Assembly: GCA_016234525.1 (NCBI GenBank)
Contig: JACRBK010000604.1
Location: 1-11,542 of the forward strand
DNA: 11,542 bases
Direction: 5' to 3'
Origin: Chloroflexota bacterium
GTDB lineage: Bacteria > Chloroflexota > Anaerolineae > Aggregatilineales > Aggregatilineaceae
A model generated the notes under the pieces. The model ran no database searches. It was not told the origin of the DNA and saw nothing but the letters and a program-made list of their open reading frames with translations. Shown here in pieces: positions 5,680 through 11,542 of the stretch (its first letter is position 1; each line of letters starts with the position of its first letter). The position numbers and the translations under genes were made by a program.

Positions 5680-6714
5680 ATGTTTTTGTTCAATTTTGCG
5701 CAGCGTCGCAAACTGTATTACCTGCTCTCGGCTTCGGTGATTGTGCCGGGCATTATTGCGATGATCATTTCGGTCATCCAATACAGCACCCCCGTCCGGC
5801 TGAGCATTGATTTCACCGGCGGGACGTTGATGGAAGTCTCACTTGTCAATGATGTCAACGAACAAGCGGTTCGGGATACACTCGACGAATTTGGCCTGAA
5901 TGATTATATTGTGCAAGAGCTTGATCCGATCAAATCGGATGAAGTCGACTCAGAATTTGCCCAGGCGGGCAGCCGTTGGCAGCTTCGTTTTGAAGAAATC
6001 GACCGGCTCGAAGAATTGAAATCATTCATGCAGGAACCGGCGCAGTTAGGTGCATTCTGGTCGCCCAAGACGGAAGAAGAAGACCCCTTCCGCGAAGCGG
6101 CCCTGACCACCAGCAGCGTCTCGGCAACTGTCGGTAAAGAGGTAACACGCTCCGCCGTGATTGCCACATTCGCCGTCGCGGTGATCATCCTGTTCTTCAT
6201 CGTGTGGGCGTTCCGGCAGGTTCCACACGCGATCCGCTATGGGTCGTGCGCGATCATCGCCATGTTCCATGACATCCTCGTGACGATGGGCGTGATGTCT
6301 ATCCTCGGCCTGGTATTTGGCTGGGAAGCTGACGCGCTGTTCCTCACCGCTGTGCTGACCGTCGTCGGTTACTCGGTGCAGGATACCATCGTGGTGTTCG
6401 ACCGCATCCGTGAGAATATTCCCAAGTATCGCGGGGACGATTTCGACATCATTGTTAACCGCAGCGTGCTAGAAACCGTTCACCGTTCGCTGGCAACTCA
6501 GTTGAACGCCGTGTTCGTGATGTTCGCCATTCTGCTGTTCGGCGGCGAAACGATCCAGCAGTTTATCGGCATCCTGTTGATCGGACTGTTGAGCGGTACC
6601 TATTCTTCGCTGTTTAATGCGGTTCCGCTGCTGGTATCGTGGGAAAAAGGCGAACTGCCTTTCGTCAACCGCGAAGCCAGACGCAAACGCCGCGAATTGC
6701 AGCAGTTGGCGTAA
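5680..6714 (+). CDS. secF: Protein translocase subunit SecF
   Basis: SecF of 344 residues is the partner of SecD in the SecDF complex of the cytoplasmic membrane. The first helix lies at about 14-34, followed by the family motif DFTGGT (44-49). The outer domain (about 50-150) is acidic. The C-terminal bundle has five further helices (about 157-320) with FHDIL at Asp198, GYSVQDTIVVFDRIREN at 230-246 including Asp235, and IGLLSGTYSSLF near 301-312. The tail is basic (REARRKRREL) and cytoplasmic, consistent with contacts near the ribosome or channel. AAAAAGGAG lies 10 nt upstream of the start. Close spacing with secD indicates one operon. The gene ends 18 nt before a strong hairpin and converges on mutL. 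Confidence 0.96.
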   Translation: MFLFNFAQRRKLYYLLSASVIVPGIIAMIISVIQYSTPVRLSIDFTGGTLMEVSLVNDVNEQAVRDTLDEFGLNDYIVQELDPIKSDEVDSEFAQAGSRWQLRFEEIDRLEELKSFMQEPAQLGAFWSPKTEEEDPFREAALTTSSVSATVGKEVTRSAVIATFAVAVIILFFIVWAFRQVPHAIRYGSCAIIAMFHDILVTMGVMSILGLVFGWEADALFLTAVLTVVGYSVQDTIVVFDRIRENIPKYRGDDFDIIVNRSVLETVHRSLATQLNAVFVMFAILLFGGETIQQFIGILLIGLLSGTYSSLFNAVPLLVSWEKGELPFVNREARRKRRELQQLA

Positions 6715-6732
6715 ATCATTCGACCCCGTAGT

Positions 6733-6766
6733 CCCCTCTCTACTGCGTTACGCCAGTGGAGAGGGG
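6733..6766 (+). terminator. Hairpin after secF
   Basis: A 13-bp stem with one G-U pair joins 6733-6745 (CCCCTCTCTACTG) and 6754-6766 (CAGTGGAGAGGGG) around an 8-nt loop. It begins 18 nt after the secF stop. No T run follows on the plus strand, so it is either a weak or Rho-assisted terminator or an intergenic palindromic repeat serving as a transcript end. Confidence 0.55.
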
Positions 6767-6771
6767 AAATC

Positions 6772-6798
6772 AAAAAAGGGCGAGAAAAAGCCTCGCCC
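6772..6798 (-). terminator. Rho-independent terminator of mutL
   Basis: Read on the minus strand, GGGCGAG pairs with CTCGCCC over 7 bp (6798-6792 with 6784-6778) around a 7-nt loop, and is followed at once by six T residues (6777-6772). It lies about 30 nt beyond the mutL stop codon. This is a textbook intrinsic terminator. Confidence 0.88.
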
Positions 6799-6828
6799 CT
6801 ACGAGAACAACCCCTTTTTCGCGATCAG

Positions 6829-8658
6829 TTATTCGCGCCCAAACTGGCGAGCGAGTTCATCTCCACTGATATGCAGCATGGTTGGGCGACCATGCGGACA
6901 GGTACGCGGCGACTCGCAGCGCTCTAACTGTTGAATCAACCCCTGCATTTCGTCAAAACTCAACGTCTGCCCAGCTTTGACGGCGGCAGCTTTGCACACG
7001 CGCCGGGTGAGTTTATCTTCCAGCGCGGTTTCTCCGGGACCAACACCGCTCTCCAGATCTTCCGCCACCAAACGTAGAATGTCATGCGGGTCTTGATCGG
7101 CGAGCAGCACGGGAACCGCACGCACGCGAAAAGCATGAGCGCCAAACAATTCCAGGTCAAAACCCAGTTTTGCCAAAACCCCTAGATTTTCCTCCACCAG
7201 ACGAGCGACCGCCGGGCTGAATTCTACCGTCGTTACAGGGAGCGTATGCTGTGTTACCGGCTGCATGGCCGCCTGCCGCTCCATAAACTGCTCATAGAGA
7301 ATACGTTCGTGGGCAGCATGTTGATCGATCAGGTATAACCCGGCAGGACCTTCTGCGACAATGTACATCGCTCCAACCTGACCAATCACGCGCAGGATCG
7401 GCAGGGTACGCGGGCGCGTAGGACGGCCCAGCCCGGCAGGAATCGCTGCCGGATCGAAGCTCGAAGCGGAGTCCGGCGGGCGAAACTGGGTGCGATCATC
7501 ACGCTGATGACCGAAACGCCCCGGCGCTAATGACTCCAATTCCATACGAAGCTGCTGCTCGCCTGCCACCATCGGGCGCGGCGGAAGTTCGCCCCAATCT
7601 GGACGACCGCCCCAGGCGGGCTGGTAAGGATCACCCTGGACAGGCGGAATCGGGGCCTGATCCATCACCGCGCGGCGCACAGCCCGCTGCACAGCAGCAA
7701 ACACAGCATCGGCATGACGGAAACGCACTTCCGCTTTGGTGGGATGTACATTAACATCGACTTCTTCCGGCGGCAGCGTGATCAGCAGCACAGCCAGGGG
7801 GTAACGTCCCTGCGGCATCAGGGTATGGTAAGCCTGGATCACGGCGTAACTCAGGCTTTGATCGGCGATCACACGCCCGTTGACAAACAACACGATCTGG
7901 CTGCGATTCGAGCGGTTGAGCGCCGGCGCAGAGGTAAATCCATAGACCTCGATAGGCGGAAGATCGGGGCGGTTGAGCGGCTGTGGGCTGACTTCAATCA
8001 TGTCGCGGAACACTTCGAGTCCGAACGCCTCGACCAGCACATCGGCCAGATCGCCGCTGGCGGTGCTGTGGAATTGCTCCCGCCCTTCTTGCAGCAGCCG
8101 GAAACGCACCGAAGGATATGCCATCGCATACTGCGTGATCAGTTGGAGAATATGCCGCCGTTCGGTGCTTTCGGACTTGAGGAATTTGAGCCGGGCCGGG
8201 GTGTTAAAAAACAGATTCTCCACCGAGATCACGGTCCCTATCGGCGCACCCGCCGGACGTTCAGAGACCAAATGTCCCCCTTCAAACGCTACTTCGGCGC
8301 CAATAGCCGCATCACGGTGGCGTGTTACCATCAGTGTCAGGCTGACCGCGGCGATGCTTGCCAGCGCTTCGCCGCGAAACCCCAGCGTTCTGATCCGGTC
8401 CAGGTCCTCGACGGTGCGCAGTTTGCTGGTGGCATGGCGCGCAAAAGCGACCACAGCTTCTCCGGCGGCAATCCCGGAACCATCATCGCTGACGCGGATC
8501 AAACGCCTGCCGCCGTTCTCAATCTCAACGGTGATCGATCCGCCCCCGGCATCCAGCGCGTTTTCGATCAGTTCTTTGACAACCGAGGCCGGGCGCTCGA
8601 TCACCTCACCCGCGGCGATCTGCGCCGCAACGGTATCAGACAGAATTTGGATGGGCAT
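6829..8658 (-). CDS. mutL: DNA mismatch repair protein MutL (endonuclease type)
   Basis: This 609-residue MutL couples MutS mismatch recognition to strand incision. The GHKL ATPase domain (about 1-330) shows AAGEVIERPASVVKELIENALDAG with Glu32 and Asn33, SDDGSGI (57-63), HATSKL (75-80), TLGFRGEALASI (92-102) and the lid/transducer segments NLFFNTPARLKFLKS and DVNVHPTKAEVRF. A proline-rich linker covers about 335-415. The C-terminal dimerisation domain carries the metal-dependent nuclease motifs DQHAAHERILYE (445-456), ACKAAAVKAG-like CKAAAVKAG (555-563) and CPHGRPT (587-593). This motif set marks a MutL that nicks DNA itself, as in bacteria without MutH. AAGGGG lies 6 nt before the start. The gene follows the sensor-kinase gene on the same strand but is separated from it by a terminator, and is probably transcribed on its own. 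Confidence 0.97.
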   Translation of the reverse strand: MPIQILSDTVAAQIAAGEVIERPASVVKELIENALDAGGGSITVEIENGGRRLIRVSDDGSGIAAGEAVVAFARHATSKLRTVEDLDRIRTLGFRGEALASIAAVSLTLMVTRHRDAAIGAEVAFEGGHLVSERPAGAPIGTVISVENLFFNTPARLKFLKSESTERRHILQLITQYAMAYPSVRFRLLQEGREQFHSTASGDLADVLVEAFGLEVFRDMIEVSPQPLNRPDLPPIEVYGFTSAPALNRSNRSQIVLFVNGRVIADQSLSYAVIQAYHTLMPQGRYPLAVLLITLPPEEVDVNVHPTKAEVRFRHADAVFAAVQRAVRRAVMDQAPIPPVQGDPYQPAWGGRPDWGELPPRPMVAGEQQLRMELESLAPGRFGHQRDDRTQFRPPDSASSFDPAAIPAGLGRPTRPRTLPILRVIGQVGAMYIVAEGPAGLYLIDQHAAHERILYEQFMERQAAMQPVTQHTLPVTTVEFSPAVARLVEENLGVLAKLGFDLELFGAHAFRVRAVPVLLADQDPHDILRLVAEDLESGVGPGETALEDKLTRRVCKAAAVKAGQTLSFDEMQGLIQQLERCESPRTCPHGRPTMLHISGDELARQFGRE

Positions 8659-8686
8659 AGGACACCCCTTTAGAAAACTATACAGG

Positions 8687-8712
8687 AAAACAAACCCCGG
8701 ACGAACCGGGGT
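8687..8712 (-). terminator. Rho-independent terminator of the sensor kinase gene
   Basis: On the minus strand ACCCCGG pairs with CCGGGGT over 7 bp (8712-8706 with 8700-8694), loop TTCGT, followed by TTGTTTT (8693-8687). It lies about 34 nt after the kinase stop and just before mutL. Confidence 0.82.
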
Positions 8713-8745
8713 GAGTATTGTCTAAACCATCGAGCGGAAAGTGAT

Positions 8746-10326
8746 TCAGTCAGAGGCAGAAGACTGTCCGCCAAGCAGGTTGGCCCCTTCAAACGGAAGC
8801 GAAATAAAGAAAGTGCTGCCCTTGCCTTCGGAACTCTCGACCCAGGCATCACCCCCGTGCCGCTGCGCCACATTCTTGACAATAAACAGGCCCAGGCCGC
8901 TCCCTTTGACGCGCTTCCATTCTTTGCGGTGGATGCGCACATTTCGCGCAAACAGTTTTTTCTGATCTTCAGCGCTGATCCCAAACCCGTTATCTTTGAC
9001 GCGGAACAACAGCCCGCCATCTTTGGACGCCAACTCTATCTCAACCTGTCCACCCTCAGGAGTATACTTGACGGCATTCTCGACCAGGTTGGTGAAAGCG
9101 CTGGTGAGCATGGCGCGATCTACATTGAGCACCGGAATATCGGGGGCGCAGGTATAGGTAAGGGTCAGGCCCTTCTTGGCCGCAGGCTCAGAAAGGTTGT
9201 TGATCACCTTGTTAAAGATCTCGACCATGTCAACAGGTTCACGGGCTAACTGGTAATTCCCCGTCACCGGATCGAGTTTACCGGCTTCGAGAATCTTTTC
9301 TACCATATCGGCCATTTGATCGACGCCGGAGATTGTCTTTTCGACAAATTCGCGCTGTTTTTCATTGAGCGGCCCGACCATCCCCAGCATATCTTGAAAA
9401 CCCTTCATAAAGGTGAGGGGCGAGCGCATATCGTGGGAAACGGTGCTTAAAAATTCCGACATATTCTGATTCAGGCGTTTGAAGGGCGAAATATCGCGCA
9501 GCACCAATACCCAGCCCGTCATCTCGCCGTTTTCGGTGCGCACATCAGAGATCTTCGGCGCATAAACCCGGCCATTTTCGGCCTGATACTCTAACATCAC
9601 CTGCGCCAGTGTGCCGTTTTCGGCCCGGAACATCTCTACCAGCATCTTCATTTGTTCCAGTTCGCCCAACGGCAAACCGATCACATCCTGGCTGAGGGTA
9701 GGAAACATTTCTTGCGCGGCAGAGTTCACCAATTGGAGGTTAAGCTCACGATCAACCACTAATACAGCGTCCGGGGTGCTTGCCAGCACCGCCGCCAACC
9801 ATTCGCGGCGTTTGCGCGCGGCTGAGAATGAACGCGCGTTGGCGGTCGCGATCGCCGCCTGCCCCACCAAAATAGAAAGGAAGGTTCGTTCGGCTTCATC
9901 GAAAGCGTGCGCCGAACGAAAGCCCAACCACAAGATACCGTGCGCTGTCTCGTGAGCCACCAGCCGGATCGCGATAAGGGTCGAAATCTCCGGCGGCAAG
10001 AATGCTAAATCATACTGGGCGGCATTGTCGGCCCCCCGCGATATTTCAAGATCGCCGTGTTTCTCTGCCAGCGCGATCACCCCCGCATCAGCCGGGGCCA
10101 TCGCCTCGGCCAGCGGCCCGGAACTGTAGACCGCACGCTGCCGCTCAACGCCGGTCAAAACCAGCCTGGCTCCGTCGGCCTCAATGGCCCGGCCTACGCC
10201 TTCCAAAATATGTGGGATAATCTCGCCCAGACCGGCGCTTGCTGCAACCTGGCGCGTCACCGTCAATAAAACGCGCTGTTGTTCGATGTACTGGTTGAGT
10301 TGGGTGTGCAAATTTTCGGGACTCAT
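8746..10326 (-). CDS. Soluble GAF-PAS sensor histidine kinase
   Basis: This 526-residue kinase has no membrane helix and is predicted cytoplasmic. After a short N-terminal helix, a GAF-like domain (about 20-165) is followed by a PAS domain (about 174-280, LASTPDAVLVVDRELNLQLVN to GWVLVLRDIS). The HisKA dimerisation domain has FLSTVSHDMRSPLTF with phospho-acceptor His298. The ATPase domain shows the N box FTNLVENAVKYTP (Asn417), G1 DNGFGI (445-450) and G2 KGSGLGL (474-480). The F-box segment reads LFARNVRIHRKEW, somewhat divergent from the usual form. The signal is unknown; GAF and PAS pockets bind small ligands, haem or flavin in other proteins. The gene is divergent from a receiver-TadZ fusion, which is the obvious phosphotransfer partner. 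Confidence 0.93.
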   Translation of the reverse strand: MSPENLHTQLNQYIEQQRVLLTVTRQVAASAGLGEIIPHILEGVGRAIEADGARLVLTGVERQRAVYSSGPLAEAMAPADAGVIALAEKHGDLEISRGADNAAQYDLAFLPPEISTLIAIRLVAHETAHGILWLGFRSAHAFDEAERTFLSILVGQAAIATANARSFSAARKRREWLAAVLASTPDAVLVVDRELNLQLVNSAAQEMFPTLSQDVIGLPLGELEQMKMLVEMFRAENGTLAQVMLEYQAENGRVYAPKISDVRTENGEMTGWVLVLRDISPFKRLNQNMSEFLSTVSHDMRSPLTFMKGFQDMLGMVGPLNEKQREFVEKTISGVDQMADMVEKILEAGKLDPVTGNYQLAREPVDMVEIFNKVINNLSEPAAKKGLTLTYTCAPDIPVLNVDRAMLTSAFTNLVENAVKYTPEGGQVEIELASKDGGLLFRVKDNGFGISAEDQKKLFARNVRIHRKEWKRVKGSGLGLFIVKNVAQRHGGDAWVESSEGKGSTFFISLPFEGANLLGGQSSASD

Positions 10327-10400
10327 TTTCTCTCACACCGATAATACAGACTGCCGCCTGCACGAGACTGAGAAGGACACACAAAACATTAGCAGGCCGA

Positions 10401-10429
10401 ATTATAGCATCAGCCCCGCTGGGGGGCAA
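10401..10429 (-). promoter_or_regulatory. Promoter of the sensor kinase gene
   Basis: On the minus strand TTGCCC (10429-10424) and a perfect TATAAT (10406-10401) are separated by 17 bp, and TGC directly precedes the -10, giving an extended -10 element. Transcription would start near 10394, about 68 nt before the gene. The spacer contains CCCCGCTGGGG, a small GC-rich dyad (10414-10424), which could be an operator or simply base composition. Confidence 0.72.
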
Positions 10430-10515
10430 TTGAACGGTTTTGGCCTCGCGCATTAGGTTTGACTTTGGATTTTGTTTTATTCCGGTTACAAAAATTCTAC
10501 CCAATCGCAGTGGGT

Positions 10516-10544
10516 TTGCGCCGCCTATTTAACCGTGCTACACT
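10516..10544 (+). promoter_or_regulatory. Promoter of the receiver-TadZ gene
   Basis: TTGCGC (10516-10521) and TACACT (10539-10544) are separated by 17 bp, with TGC just before the -10 (extended -10). Each hexamer matches consensus at 4 of 6 positions. Transcription would start near 10551, leaving a leader of about 53 nt. The rest of this 277-nt intergenic region shows only a 10-bp palindrome ATCCATGGAT (10563-10572) in the leader. Confidence 0.5.
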
Positions 10545-10603
10545 GCTAAAATGGTACTCTAAATCCATGGATCCAAATTCTAATCTAGCAACGGCGAGGT
10601 GGC

Positions 10604-11542
10604 ATGGCTGAACGAATTCTAATTGTAGACGATGATGCGGACAGCCTTAAGCTCATTGGATTGATGCTCCAGCGGCAGGGCTATGATATTGTCGTAGCGG
10701 GCAATGGTCAGCAGGCATTGGGCCGAGCGCACAGCGATCAACCAGATCTCATTATTCTCGACATTATGATGCCCGATATGGACGGGTACGAAGTCTGCCG
10801 CCGGCTGCGCCATGATCCCACTACCCAGGGGATACCGATCATCATGTTCACGGCTAAGACCCTGGTCGATGACAAAGTTGCCGGGTTTGAAGCCGGAGCC
10901 GACGATTATCTGACTAAACCCACCCACCCGGCAGAACTGGCCTCCCGCGTGAAGGCGGTTTTGGCGCGCAGCGCTTCGCAGCGCCGTACTTCTAGCGACC
11001 AAACGATGGTGATGGCTTTCTTAGGGGCTAAGGGTGGTATTGGAACTTCAACCCTGGCGATCAACGTCGCGGCGGCCCTGGCAAAAACCGAACCTACCCT
11101 GCTGGCCGATTTCCGGCTGGGACAAGGGACAATGGGACTCTCGTTGGGGTTTGGACGATCAACCGGCATGGCGAATCTGTTGGGAAAACCGGCCAGTGAG
11201 ATCACGGCACGCGCCGTTGAAAACGAACTGGTCGCGCATAACAGCGGGCTGCGGCTGCTGCTGTCGTCTGGGCGGCCCAAAGAGACACTGCTCAATGTTG
11301 CGCCCGACAGCGCCGCCATGATCATCCGTCATCTGCGCACCTTGGGGCGAATCGTGATCTTAGACCTGGGCGCAGGGCTGAACCGCCTGTCGGCGCGGCT
11401 ACTGCAAGAGGTTGATCAACTCACGCTCACGGTAGAACCTAACCGGATCGCTTTGACCCTGGCACGCGAAGTATTACACGAAGTCGAACAGATTGGGCTG
11501 CAAACGTCGAAGATCAGCGTGGTCTTGATCAATCGTACACAG
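10604..11542 (+). CDS. Receiver domain-TadZ/CpaE-like ATPase fusion (3' partial)
   Basis: The frame is open from ATG 10604 to the window edge, 313 codons without a stop; GAGG lies 4 nt upstream. Residues 1-125 form a complete response-regulator receiver: ILIVDDD (Asp9, Asp10), phospho-acceptor Asp53 in LIILDIMMPDMDG, Thr83 in FTA, and Lys105 in LTKP. After a short linker (126-134), a ParA/MinD-like ATPase begins with MAFLGAKGGIGTSTLAINVAAAL (P-loop 141-150). It keeps the signature Lys143 but has Thr148 where the usual P-loop lysine sits. It continues with LLADFRLGQG (Asp169), the Walker B-like RIVILDLGAGLN (Asp254), and TVEPNRIALTLAREVL. This arrangement matches TadZ/CpaE, which positions Tad/Flp pilus machines at the inner membrane face. 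The remaining C-terminus lies outside the window. It is divergent from the histidine kinase gene. Confidence 0.9.
   Translation, partial: MAERILIVDDDADSLKLIGLMLQRQGYDIVVAGNGQQALGRAHSDQPDLIILDIMMPDMDGYEVCRRLRHDPTTQGIPIIMFTAKTLVDDKVAGFEAGADDYLTKPTHPAELASRVKAVLARSASQRRTSSDQTMVMAFLGAKGGIGTSTLAINVAAALAKTEPTLLADFRLGQGTMGLSLGFGRSTGMANLLGKPASEITARAVENELVAHNSGLRLLLSSGRPKETLLNVAPDSAAMIIRHLRTLGRIVILDLGAGLNRLSARLLQEVDQLTLTVEPNRIALTLAREVLHEVEQIGLQTSKISVVLINRTQ

Noticed and set aside
7714..8673. Plus-strand open frame of 319 codons opposite mutL
   Set aside because: It is an antisense shadow of a well conserved gene with no ribosome site or recognisable domain.
8677..8682. TATAGT on the minus strand as a mutL promoter -10
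   Set aside because: No -35 at proper spacing, the region upstream is the kinase terminator, and the start would fall at the ribosome site. mutL must have a promoter, but this one is not well supported.
1..11542. CRISPR arrays, tRNA or rRNA genes, IS elements, phage genes, and toxin-antitoxin pairs
   Set aside because: Reading both strands showed no repeat-spacer pattern, no RNA gene signatures and no transposase or integrase motifs; the space is filled by conserved housekeeping and regulatory genes.

Overview
The window looks like a chromosomal stretch from a free-living bacterium, most likely a member of Chloroflexota (Anaerolineae-like). This is an inference from moderate GC content, separate secD and secF genes, a MutL of the endonuclease type, a soluble anti-sigma/ECF pair, and a receiver-TadZ fusion. 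No single feature proves it. All genes look chromosomal. I found no phage, IS element, CRISPR array, tRNA or rRNA.

Layout: (1) At the left edge a sugar-nucleotide transferase, missing only its first few codons, is followed 13 nt later by a rhodanese-domain lipoprotein (both +) and a strong hairpin terminator shared with the convergent block. (2) On the minus strand, an ECF sigma factor, a soluble zinc-finger anti-sigma factor (ATGA overlap) and a glutaredoxin-like protein form a probable operon. It is divergent from an OsmC-family peroxiredoxin and an HD-domain phosphohydrolase (+, also joined by an ATGA overlap). These five genes look like a thiol/oxidative stress locus. (3) secD and secF (+) form a bicistronic operon behind a recognisable promoter with a tandem repeat just upstream. 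(4) mutL (-) converges on secF, with hairpins for both directions between them. (5) A soluble GAF-PAS-histidine kinase (-) ends in its own terminator before mutL and is divergent from a large receiver-TadZ/CpaE-type ATPase fusion (+) that runs off the right edge, open for all 313 codons present.

The most interesting points are the sigma/anti-sigma/glutaredoxin/OsmC redox module, with cysteines placed so that both the anti-sigma and possibly the sigma itself could be redox sensitive; the divergent kinase and receiver-TadZ pair, which suggests phosphorelay control of a Tad/Flp pilus or related secretion system; and several promoter-proximal repeats. Promoter and operator calls come from reading motifs by eye and are tentative.
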